64,000 nucleotides of DNA from Chiua virens. Taxonomy: Eukaryota; Basidiomycota; Agaricomycetes; Boletales; Boletaceae. Below, one piece after another: positions 1 to 10,221 of the stretch. How positions within the stretch are numbered: the first letter of the stretch is position 1; each line of letters opens with the position of its first letter. A program made the translations under genes and the position numbers. The notes beneath the pieces are model-generated. The model was not told where the DNA came from, ran no database searches, and saw only the letters and a program-made list of their open reading frames with translations. The stretch spans positions 124,001 through 188,000 of the forward strand of contig JAHNUO010000034.1 of NCBI GenBank assembly GCA_019787685.1. Reading direction: 5' to 3'.

Positions 1-6
1 AGACAT

Positions 7-3000
7 ATGCAAGCGACGACGATCCAGAGACGCTCCTCGACATTCACAGCAGGGCCGCCACCACTGCATTCATTCTCGGGTGATCTCTTCTCAGACTCGC
101 GTTTTCATGGGTACCAGGGTCCAAGTCGGAACGTGCGCCTACCCCGCGCTACCACCAGCGCGGGCGGTACTATCGCCAAAAACGAAGACGGGACCAAGTG
201 TGTGGTTGCAGGAAGGGAATGTTCGTCCCATTTCTCGTTTTCGTGCGTTTGTCTTCTGACCAGGACGTCGAACAGCGCTGCGCATCCTTCGGTTGTTATA
301 TCCAGAAGATACCTCTGTTATGGAGCAAACCCCTGGGCGCGGTGGGCATCGTGCCGAGTCGTCTAATAACATATGGGAAGGAAGTGGGCTCAAGATTGAA
401 AGTGCAAGCACCGACGTCGCATGGTGCAGCGGCAGTACGTGTTCCGTGCTTCGCGACTGACTTTGAGGACTGAGATTGCCAGCAGATTATAACAATAAGG
501 TACTGACGAGCGCCAGGAATGGCGATCTCATCATGTGGGATTTGGACAAGCCTGGAAGTACCAAGTACGGTAGGTGTCCTTGACCGTCTGCTTTCATGAC
601 TGACGTCCCTCGTCCACCGTAGAACGCAAGACGAAGAATCACATTCGATCCATTCATAAGTTGTCCTGCTCGTCTATAGTCCCGTATTATTGCATCACTG
701 GCTCTGCGGATGGTGACATACGCATCTGGGTACGTTTACGCTTTCCATGCCATCGTGTCGTGCTGATACCATGTAGGATTTGCGGGATATGTCCCGCTCG
801 GTGATGAAAATTCATCACCCCACTTCCGTTCGGTCTCTCGTTTTCTCGCCCTCTTTCTCTCATCCGTTGCAAGCTGTCGTGGGTCTCGACAATGGTTCCA
901 TATACCGCTGGGACTTGCAGATGGGCCAACGCGGTCAGTTGGATCGCTTACCCATGGCGCATACAAGCCCCATCTTAGCCCTGGATTGGTGCAGCACTGT
1001 CACGAACAAGGCTGCAGATAACGTACCAACCCAGATGGAACGATGTTGGATTGTCAGTGGCGGGCTCGATCATACAGTCAAGGTTCGTCGTTGTTATGCC
1101 CACGTTGCCTAGCCTGATCGTACAAAGGTTTGGGATCTACTGGGGACTAACACGTCCTCGCACATTGTGAATAAGCCAAAGTATATCCTTCACCCTTCGT
1201 ATCCAGTGCGACGTGTTCTTTGGCGGCCTGGATACCCATGTGAACTGGCGCTGGTGTCAAATGCAGAGTTTAGTGGTGGTGGTGGTGGCGGCGGCGGCGG
1301 CGCGGAGCTCTTGGCGAGCCCTCGCCTACAGAACGCGACGCCCAACTTTATTTCGGCGGTTGCTCCAATATCTCAATCAAAGAACACGGAATGCAAATAT
1401 GGATTAGCGGGCGAGACGGTCGAGATTTGGGACGTGCGCCGCGGGTGGATTGCCAAGTGGACCGTTGACACGAGCGCGCCTGATGGTGGGGTGACAGGTA
1501 TGCTCATTCGTGTCTCTCGCATTCGTGATAGATTCATGCGTAAGTCTTACAGATGCCGTATTCCGTGATTCCCATGCACTTTTCGCTCAGCATGCGTCTG
1601 GGACGTTTACGCAAGTGGACCTGAGGTACTCGCATCCACCCATTGATGCGGTGCCAAGGGTTGCCTTGTCTTGGAATGCCGTGGATGGTGTGGATGGGGC
1701 GCTGGCATTCGTTGCCGATAAACGACGCAGGTGGGAGGTGCCTTACGACGATATGTGAGTTCGTTTCATTTTGTTCCTCTACGCTAATCGTGATATCTGT
1801 CGATAGTCACCCAGATCGGCGCTCGTTGTTGATTGATCGGAGGTCTAGATTGAAGAAGCTAGGTGATAAGAGTCGTGTTCCATCTTTGCAGAACATGGGA
1901 ATGTATGTTCGTGTTCCTCCATCGGAAGGTGCAGAGCCAGACGTGTTCGTGAGGCTTGCCAAGGGCTATGTTGTGCCAGAGGAGCCTGAAAAGAAGAAGG
2001 AAGTCTGTGCTTCGAATGCAGAGGTGAGTGCATACGACGGAACATTAGATGATCTGCTGAGAAACAGGGAACTGGCATCTTCATTCATTAGGTTGCCTTA
2101 CAAGCAGGGAGCATACACGCTGCTCAGACATGGATCTTGTTGGGCTCACTTTTGGTGGACATTGTGCCGGAATCAGTTACCACTTCGTTACCAGCCAAAG
2201 TGGACCACCTTCCGCTCGTTCATTCAGCTTCCACGCCGGGTGTTCTTTCAAATGAAGGCGCAAAAGCGCATAGCCCTGGCCCTGTCTCCAAACCAGCGTC
2301 TTACCGCGCCTTGTCCGCTGATTCTGCCGCCGTATCACCCCTCCACTCCCCATCTCAATCACGTATTGGTCACTATCATAATCACGCACAAGCATCACGT
2401 TCAGCATCCGTCAGCGGTACCAGTCCAGTGAAACCAACATCAAACGAGGACCACAAGCATGTACGACATCGTCCTGAGCTCCACCCACCTCTCACCAAAC
2501 CGCCGCCCAACTCGCGTAATTTGACTCCTGCGTCCTCAGCGTCGTCATCGCCACGTCAAGTCCCTGTTTCCCTACCCCCCACTCCAGCTCTTCCACCTAC
2601 CACCACGATGACGCCAACCACGGCTGGCCAGAGACGGCCCTCCATCCTGGTCTCGACGGCATCGCTCGTTCATTCACACGTTCGGCGGCCCTCTATCTAT
2701 AGTCGCGTGGCAAGTGCTCATAGCGAGAGCCCCAGCGCGGCCAGTGTGAGCGACAAGAGCCTCCGCCACGTTGGCGAAGGCGCGCTCGACGACTCCGATT
2801 CGTCGGACAGTGCCATGAGCGACAGCGTCGCAGACAGCCACACGAACGAGGATCACACCGATACCGTGCTTATGTCCAAACCGATCTTGGCCAAGTCGCG
2901 GAGTTTGAGCGCGGGGCGCGTGGGACCTGCCCATCCGAGTCCGTTATCGCGGCTTGCGGTGCAGCAGCAATGGACGGAGACGGAGGACGAGGACGAGGAT

Positions 3001-4359
3001 GAGGGAACGCCGCCCGTACCTGTGCCCGTGTCGATGTTAGGGCGTCGCGCGGAGGACGACGATGGGAGTCCGTCCCCGGTGTCGTCGGATTCGGACGGCG
3101 AGCGGAGCGAGGAGTCGGAGGAAGAGGTACGGCAAAGGCGTAAGGCGATGCGGACCAAGTCGCGGTCGCGGTCACGCAAGGGGTCGGTGCATGCAAGAAG
3201 GATGAAGAGCCAAATCCAGAGTTCGATGGTGGGGTCGCTCGCGTCGCCTGCCAGTGTGAGGTCGTCGCCAAGAGAGGTGCCGGCGGGGTCACCGACACGT
3301 GGAGGGATGGGGCGGAAGGGGAGTCAGAGTAGTATTCAGACGGTCATTGCGGCTTCAATGCGTGAACAGGAGAACGAGCTGGTGGAATCGGGTAGGGAGG
3401 TGGTGAGCGAGAAGGAGCCTGCAATGTGGGCGGAGATGAGCCCTCAGCGCAGGGTGGAGGTCGTGGAGGAGGAACATCAACTACGGGAAGCGGGTTGGCG
3501 CGCGCTGAGAGAGGCATTGGAGGGGTATGCGGACGAGGTAGGCTGCTTGTTTCGTTTTGAGAGCTTGTTGACAGACAACAATCAGGGTGACATACAGATG
3601 TGTGCGATGCTCGCACTCGTGGCTCCCGAGGAGCTCCAACTGAACTTGGGTCGTACGATCCAATTCGTGGAGGCCTATGTCGGTAAGTTGGTAACACAGA
3701 TGTCGTTTATTGAAGATTTGAGCCGATAATGCCAGACATGCTGGTGCGCCATCGACTACACACGTGTGCAGCATACCTACGCAAGTATTCCCGCGTGGAG
3801 GACGTGCAAAAGACGACCCGAGTACGTTTTCTCGTCCATATCCACGAGTGGCTTTCTCACACGCAACGAAACAGCTCGAGACAGTCATTTACACGGCGTG
3901 TCGAAAGTGTCGAAAACCTGTGGTCGCGGTTCGTTCGAGAAACCCGACTATGAGAGCGACGCATGCAATATGTGCCACGTGCAAGCAAGCTGTGGTGAGA
4001 TGTGCTATTTGGTGCGTGATTCTTTGATAGATAGGAGGCGAGGATGCTTATCAGCCAAAAAAAGTCACCTTCCCGTCCGCACCCTCCTTTTTCGGTGTTC
4101 TGTGTGTTCGCATGGTGGTCACCAGGATTGTTACAGACGGTACTATATGGCACGGCCGATGGTGGAGCTTGCGGCGCCTCTGATGACACGGGGACGACAG
4201 CTGCAGAGGGAAAGAGAGCAGGATGGCGAGAACGAAACGGAGGGATCGAGGGGCACGAGCGAGAAAGCACGAGAAAGGGGATTTGCTGGACATCCTTGTG
4301 CGGCTGGATGTGGGCATTTTTGCTGGGCGGCTGTTTTTCAGAGTGACGACGAAGAGTAG
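7..4359 (+). CDS. RTC1: WDR24/Sea2 (Rtc1) homologue, SEACAT/GATOR2 subunit
   Basis: Thirteen exons: 7-220, 276-434, 486-569, 623-729, 777-1082, 1128-1497, 1553-1754, 1807-2023, 2092-3537, 3586-3682, 3736-3821, 3875-4011, 4065-4359 (1239 aa). The N-terminal half (about residues 60-550) is a WD40 propeller with blades ending in ...LIMWDL, ...IRIWDL and ...VEIWDV. A Ser/Pro-rich low-complexity stretch follows (about 590-1000). The C-terminus is a cysteine-rich zinc module (CRKC, CATC, CSVCSHGGH, CAAGCGHFC), the RING-like end typical of WDR24. In yeast and animals this subunit belongs to the vacuolar/lysosomal complex that relays amino-acid signals to TORC1. The first intron has an unusual donor (GTTCGT). 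The ATG at 7 is the first in frame, but the window edge is too close to exclude an upstream start. A poly-Gly run interrupts the propeller near base 1280. The architecture makes the assignment secure. Confidence 0.9.
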
Positions 4360-4498
4360 TTTGTGGTGATAGACTGTAAGTATTTCAAGTTGTAGTTAAA
4401 TCAAGATGTGTGCCTGCATGCATATAGCTCGAGGGACCCACTTTTTTCTGATAATAACCAGGTACTGTACAAGCGTACCTCGCAAAGTCTGTCTATCC

Positions 4499-5246
4499 TT
4501 AGTCGACCCAACTCCTGGGTTCCTTGAGTATTCTCACCATTTGTGCTTCTTCCGTGTCCTGGTCCTCGGCTCCGAGTTCACTGCGATACTCCCACCTCAT
4601 TTCCGGAAGCATCGACAGCAACACGTTCTCAACCTTGGCTCCGGGTGCAGTCAGCCCGAACCTGGTTCCCCTCCACGGCAGGCTCCGGGTAATTTCCACG
4701 GCACGTCCACGACGAAGCAGCTGCCAACGTCTCTCAGAAGGGCTTCATGCATATGCCACTCCAAAAGACGGTAAAAAACGATCCCCGAGCGACCTGACGA
4801 GACCAAACAAGGACGCTTGCGCCTGTGCACGGAGCAACGCACGCATCGCGTCGGTATCTATATCATCGAACTGGATCCCGCCGATCCCGCGGTGTTCGTG
4901 TCGGTGTGGGATGAAGAGGTGGTCGTCACGGGGTGGGTAGACGGAAAGAGCGGATTGGGCGTCGCAGGCGGCCTTGAGAGTGGTGTGGAAGTGACGAAAG
5001 TCGGGTTCGTCGACGTAGGCGGGTGACCATGCGAGGACGGTGGGTAGGTCGCCGTCGGACGTGATGGTCGGAGGGAGGGAGCGTCATGGACTTCAAAGTA
5101 GCGGTTTCTTGGGATGCGGGTGAAGGATGACGCTGATGCCGGAGACTGTTGTCAATGTGTTTGAGGGTTGCGTGGGCTGTCTTGACGACGATCGTCTCTT
5201 GAAGCTGGCTAATGTAGTCAGACATGCGATCGCGCATCGCATCCAT
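4499..5246 (-). pseudogene. Coproporphyrinogen III oxidase (HEM13) relic
   Basis: The minus strand encodes recognisable coproporphyrinogen oxidase pieces: a start-like MDAMRDRM segment, a VILHPHP stretch, a RYFEV stretch, FRHFHTTLKAACD, then IPHRHEHRGIGGIQFDDID, and a C-terminal block with RRGRAVE, RGTRFGL and ILKEPRSWVD. These pieces lie in different frames in the N-terminal third. The glycine-rich segment expected before the HFH region is missing or scrambled, and an in-frame TGA at 4745-4747 separates the central block from the C-terminal block. The enzyme normally converts coproporphyrinogen III to protoporphyrinogen IX in haem synthesis, so an intact copy should exist elsewhere. It lies tail-to-tail with WDR24. 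Sequencing error could explain one lesion but not all of them. Confidence 0.8.
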
Positions 5247-5383
5247 CTACAATTCGAACCCTGATCTAGTGAAGCCGTGTTATCTTTGGAAGGTTCTCAC
5301 TGATATCATTACTTGAACAGGAATTGCCACGCTTTTTTCTAGCGACTGACATCGATCACATCGATCACACTCGACAGCGACAA

Positions 5384-5945
5384 ATGGACAACGATTCACC
5401 ATGGGAAGAGGACCCCAAGGTAGATCACGTCCCAGAAGTTGAGTGGACAAAGATCACCTCGGAATTCACCAACGTGCGTTGCAATCCCTTGGTATTGTAC
5501 CAGCATTCACGTCTTCTCGTAGACGGGCTACAGAGAGGGCATCATCGCAGGAAAAGAAGCCTTTTTGCAGGCAGGGTTTGACGCAGGGTTTGCCGATGTA
5601 GGTGTACCTCTTGGCCGAGAGCTGGGAAAGCTCCGTGGAGTAGCTGCTGCAATCGGGTCCTTCTTGAACTCGCAGAATCCGAATTCATTAGACCTCGAGG
5701 AACTCCATGCCATATCCGCTATCCTCTCCACGATACACTTCTCCGATATCGTACCCCCTGATCTTGAAGCTGAACAGCATGCCAAGGAGCACCTTGGCGT
5801 CGACGAGCTTGCGACCGTTGAACATACGGAGTCACTGGAAGCAGAAATGGAGTCGCAGAAAAAACGGGCGACAGAGGACGTCGCTAATGCGAAAGAGAGA
5901 CTAGCCTTGCTCAGCGTCAAGCTCGCCCTGCCTGTCCTGGTTTAA
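5384..5945 (+). CDS. YAE1: Yae1-like protein (Fe-S protein maturation adaptor)
   Basis: Two exons, 5384-5473 and 5523-5945, give 170 aa. The motif GYREGIIAGKEAFLQAGFD, followed by GFADVGVPLGRELGKLRG, is the signature of the Yae1 N-terminal domain; it spans about residues 31-65 and its beginning is created by the splice. In yeast, Yae1 pairs with Lto1 and recruits the cytosolic iron-sulphur targeting complex to the ABC protein Rli1 (ABCE1), a ribosome-recycling factor. The C-terminal half is helical and acidic (EAEMESQKKRATEDVANAKE). The ATG at 5384 was chosen because the product MDNDSPWEEDP resembles the usual acidic start; an in-frame ATG was not found closer to the motif. The gene is separated from the HEM13 relic by about 140 bp. 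Confidence 0.88.
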
Positions 5946-6855
5946 GATACTGGCTATCAGTACGATTATCTCGCAACCATGCGCGCATACTTCTCACGTC
6001 CCGTTACAGCCGGAGTTCACATCGTCAACTGACTCCGTCACCATGCGTACATATCGTATGGACGAACACATCATTCTCTCTCTCATCAGACCACCGCATG
6101 CTCATACTTCATTCAAGAGTAGCGTTTGCATTCTACCGTCTGGCAAAGGTGCGCTCCTGTGGCCCGGAACTATGTTGGTGGCGCCACTGCTTCCCGCGTG
6201 ACTTGCTCTAAATAGAAGGGATCACCAGAACGTGGCGGAAACTTTGTAGTCCATAAGTAATGTGCTGGATCGATCTTCACTATCTGGTGCTCCTGACTTA
6301 TCGCACTTCAGCTTCCCACCCGAGTCTACCCGTGATTGGTAGTGAGAATATACACCGCTTTCCAGCGGCGCTTTTAAACGCTCGCGTCTGTCTTTATATA
6401 TCTCGCCCTTTGAGTGTACCTTTCTTTCTGTTTCAGCGGTCGAGCCGCAGTATGCTCACGTGGACTCCCGTGAGTAGCATTACCAAATTCTCTTGATGAA
6501 GGAACATTGCACTTTGAGTCCGTCATCACACCTTCTTACCATATGGCTGGAGAGTATGATGACGACTAATTTTTCTTATCTTGGTTCTCCGACGGCCTGC
6601 TTCCGGGACCGCACCACCTGTTTGCACTCACATGCTACGTCCATACCAAAGAAATCGTTCCTCGCTCCGGTGCAGGTCACTCGCCCCGAGTCTCGTGCGC
6701 GTTCTCAGCTCCCGTTCAAAGTGTTCCTGATTTCCATGAGGTCAACAGACCAATACCAGCTGGACCGAAGCTGGACCCATGGTATTTAATCCCGTACGAG
6801 GAGCAGCTACTCTCGCAGCTCCTCTGTACCTCTTCCTGAGTCTTACTTCGCAACC
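5946..6855. promoter_or_regulatory. Intergenic region with TATA-like box upstream of the GH18 gene
   Basis: No convincing gene is present in these 910 bases. A TATA-like TATTTAA at 6783-6789 lies about 70 bp upstream of the chitinase ATG at 6856, a plausible core-promoter distance for an inducible fungal gene. A second T/A-rich box (TTTATATATC) near 6391-6400 could be an alternative. Short open frames here show no recognisable protein similarity. Confidence 0.4.
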
Positions 6856-8802
6856 ATGGTATCTCTTCTCTTCAGCATAACTGCATCCATCTTCCTCAGT
6901 TCCTTATTCGGAACATTGCAAGCGGTTCCTTTGGCCGAAAAGCTTCGTCGGCTAAGTCCCCCCGCTCGGGACCTCTTAAAGAGATCGACACCTGCTGCGC
7001 CACACTTTTTGGCCTACAATGACAAGTGGCTGAACCCGTTACCGTCCGCGTCACAGCTCCAGGTTTGTCTCATCGACACATTTGTGCGATAACCTACCAA
7101 TGTTGATGCGCATACCTAACAGGGATTTAACGTCTTGCAAGTGTCCCTCAGATAGTTCCCGATGGTGTCTCTGACATGTCTCCAGTGCCCTCACCTTTTT
7201 ATTGTCCTCGGGCTCCGTCGACGAGGCTCAGAATTGGCAGGAACTTACTGCTTCCCAGCGTTCTTCCTATTTGTCGGAATATAGTGCTGCCGGTATCTCC
7301 CTGATTGTTTCCGCTTTCGGGTCCACCGAGACTCCGACATCATCGGGGTACAACGCGGTGACGACTGCTAACACCATGGCCGCTTGGGTCATCGAATACG
7401 GTGTCAATGGTATTGATGTCGACTATGAGGTGAAACCTCTCGGGGTTCTTTCATGCTCGTCGTCGCTTATTGGATGTTGGGAATAGGACTTTACCGCGTT
7501 CAATAGTGGAGGAGGTGATGCCGAGACGTGGCTCATTAGCTTCACCCAGCAACTCCGCACACAGCTTCCCCAGGGAGAATATATCCTTACTCATGCCCGT
7601 GAGTCGGTTCTCGAGGATTAGATTGATAAGATCTGACATGTGCCTCATAGCTGTGGCGCCTTGGTGAGCGCAATTTCCGATTTGTCCCAGGATCGATAAG
7701 CTGAATGGGAATAAGGTTCTCTCCCTCCATGTGGACCGGAGGAGGATACCTCGCGGTCGACCAGAGCGTTGGTTCCATGATCGACTGGGTGAGTAATATC
7801 AATTTCCATGTCCAAAGAATTGACTGACTATTCCTGCAGTACAACGTCCAAGTATGTGTCATGATTGCTTCTGTAGACGATGATCATTGATTCACGGGGC
7901 GATCTCTCAGTTCTATAACCGTGAGCAATCTCATTAGGCAATTCCTAACCGGAAATTTGACCACCTTTTTTCCCCTCGATTACAGAAGGAGCAACGGAAT
8001 ACACGACCTGTGCAGGACTGTTGACGGCTTCTTCGTCCGCGTGGCCTGAAACGGCGCTATTCCAGATCGCCGCTAACGGCGTGTCGCTCGACAAACTCGT
8101 CATCGGTAAGCCTGGAACGAGTTCGGACGCCAGCAACGGCTACATTGATCCATCCACGCTCGCGACCTGCGTGGCCCAGGCTGCTGGACAAGGCTGGGGT
8201 AAGCCGCACATTCTCATTTCCAAAACCTGCATCCTGACGCACTGCAGACGCCGGTGTGATGGTCTGGCAAGTGAGTCGCCTGCTTCAGTTGTTGACATGC
8301 GATTGATGTACGGTAGTACCCTGATGCGACGTCGTCTTGGATCGAGACGGTCCGCGGGAATACCTGGCCTGTCTCTGGCACGCCAGCACCGACCACGACG
8401 ACAGCCTCGACGACCACAACGGCACCGACCGGGACGACCACGACGAGCTCTGCGTCGCCCACGACGACGTCTTCTGGGGGAAGCTGCTCAGGTGTGGCTG
8501 CTTGGGCGAACAATGTTGCCGTGAGTCGATGCACCGCACGCGCTCGTGTCATGTAGATGGACTCAATCCGCTTCATTCTAGTACACGAGCGGAGAGCAAG
8601 TCACGTATGGGTGAGTGCATGTTCGGCGTTGGACGCCGAGGATGCTGACTACGTCCGCAGTGGCGATCTCTGGACGGCGAACCAATGGAACCAGGCAGAG
8701 ACGCCGGGAGGTGAGCGGCTTTGCTTTGGACGGTTGGTTGAGTGATTCTAACATGACACCCAAGGCCCATCTGGTGCCTGGACCCTCGACAGTGCCTGCT
8801 AA
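6856..8802 (+). CDS. Secreted GH18 chitinase with C-terminal CBM5/12
   Basis: Fourteen exons: 6856-7062, 7123-7142, 7186-7429, 7487-7598, 7651-7663, 7716-7788, 7840-7851, 7911-7920, 7986-8198, 8248-8270, 8317-8520, 8582-8610, 8661-8710, 8765-8802 (415 aa). Residues 1-23 are a signal peptide. The GH18 domain runs from about 50 to 320. Its catalytic motif reads NGIDVDYE (150-157), with the acid Glu157 and the preceding Asps present but Asn where the first Asp of DxxDxDxE usually stands. WQYPDATSSW near 307 fits the end of the barrel. A Thr/Ser/Pro linker leads to a chitin-binding CBM5/12 module (AWANNVAYTSGEQVTYGG, LWTANQWN). The likely role is chitin or GlcNAc-polymer hydrolysis outside the cell. 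Exons of 10-13 nt make the model fragile there; the second intron donor (GTCCCT) is weak. Confidence 0.85.
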
Positions 8803-9410
8803 ATAGCAAGGCCCGCGTCCGACATTGGGCGAGAATGAACGACACGACGTTTGTGTGATGATATACGATCAAGGTTAGGTGAAAGTTTTGCTATGTATTA
8901 TCTCCTGTATATGCTTTCGTTTGATGTATTCGTATCTTGTGGAATGGTATGATTCGGTGTCCGTGGTCTTTGAATGCAGGCGGTGAAGGTGATCAAAGGG
9001 AAGTTAGCGACCCCGGAACCATCTGATCCGTGTCGACTTGGCGCGAACCTCGGTCGCTGGATCGTGCAAACATTTCTTTCACGAGTCAAAGGGAATACCT
9101 TGCTATCGAGAACTTACAGGGCGCGGTAGGCGGCAACAAACCAGCAACCGTAGCTATCACGCATGCACTGGTTGGTAAACATAGACGTTCCATTTCGTCT
9201 GTATTCTCCATACTGATATCCTATTGTAAGTGAACATGAACGTTTCGTCAAACCGCGCCACGTTTGCAACTTCCTGACTGCCAGCAGAGGAGGAGCTATA
9301 TAATACCATCAAATTAGTGGCGGCAGGATCGGCTCGTTGATTCGTCACACACCCTTAAGACACGTATCGAAACTGTTCGCCGGCTGGATCACCGCGTCGA
9401 CAATGGCAGA
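8803..9410. other. Intergenic, no gene seen
   Basis: Between the two convergent secretory genes (chitinase on +, repeat precursor on -) there are about 600 bases with only short unrelated open frames. I see no RNA gene, repeat or transposon end here. It probably holds both 3' untranslated regions. Confidence 0.4.
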
Positions 9411-10221
9411 TTAGGGCCAGTTGTCGCCCTGGCCATCGCCGGGGGCATACACGCTCGACCTTTTGTTGACGTTACCATGAAGTTGCTGTGCCAGGCTGTC
9501 CAAACTGTATTCGATTACATCGTGAGCGCGTCTCTTCTGCGTAGTTAGGAAAGAAACTCACGCATTGAGAAGGTCGGGATCCATGGATTCCCTTCTGCTC
9601 AATGCATTCCACTCGCCCATGTCAGGTGGGATCTCAGGTCCGTGATCAACAGTGATAGGCAGGGTGAAAGATCTCCGGTCTAAAGGAAGTTTTTGGATGG
9701 GAAAGTTAACAATTTCAGGTCCATGATCAAAGGAAGGAGGCAGTTTCAAAGATCTCCTGTGCATAGAAAGTGATGAACTTCTATTCCATTCTCGAAGCTA
9801 TATGAGGCAGAAGCTCACTCGTCAAGGTCAGGGTCTATGAACCCCCTTCCGTTCAATGCACCAAAAACTGCAGCCAACTTGTGATAGTCAGGTGGCGTTT
9901 CAGGCCCATGGTCAAAGGTAGGAGCCGGCGTCCAAGATCTCCTGTTCACAGGAAAGTTATTAAATTCTGGTCCATTATCATGGAGCTATATGAGGTAGAA
10001 GCTCACTCATTAAAGAGTTCCGGGTCCATGACCTCCCTTCGGCTCAATGAACCCAAGACTGCGTTCAATTCACCAAAATCAGGTGGTGATTCGGGTCCAT
10101 GATCGCGAGTCCAAGAGCTCTTGTCCGTCGAACTGCGTCCCGAAGCAGGTGTTGGGACGGACATGACCGGTGCGACAGCAGCGGCCAGGAAAGACGCGAT
10201 AAGTACAGCACGCGAATACAT
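9411..10221 (-). CDS. Secreted repeat precursor with dibasic (Kex2-type) sites
   Basis: Four exons on the minus strand, 10221-10007, 9941-9819, 9756-9562 and 9504-9411, give 208 aa. Residues 1-21 are a clear signal peptide. The mature part repeats a unit with the core DHGPE (40, 82, 123, 150), usually followed by PPD, and ending in a DP(D/E)L block (66, 108, 172). Dibasic sites lie at RR61-62, RR140-141, RR167-168 and KR192-193, positioned like Kex2 cleavage sites; the last would release a short tail ending GDNWP. Exons 2 and 3 begin with the same GAGATCT, and introns 1 and 2 begin almost identically, so the repeats arose by exon duplication. There is no CaaX end and no cysteines. It looks like a kexin-processed repetitive secreted protein; the peptide's function is unknown. 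Start, splice sites and frame all agree. Confidence 0.75.

Noticed and set aside
2853..3298. Minus-strand open frames
   Set aside because: Shadows of the Ser-rich WDR24 exon.
4524..4940. 138-codon plus-strand open frame
   Set aside because: Opposite strand to the recognisable HEM13 blocks and without similarity.
5240..5275. tRNA T-loop-like GGTTCGAATT on the minus strand
   Set aside because: Flanking bases do not form a T-stem and no acceptor or anticodon arm is present.
9411..10221. Repeat precursor as a basidiomycete mating pheromone
   Set aside because: The protein has a signal peptide and no CaaX C-terminus, so it does not fit the farnesylated pheromone type.
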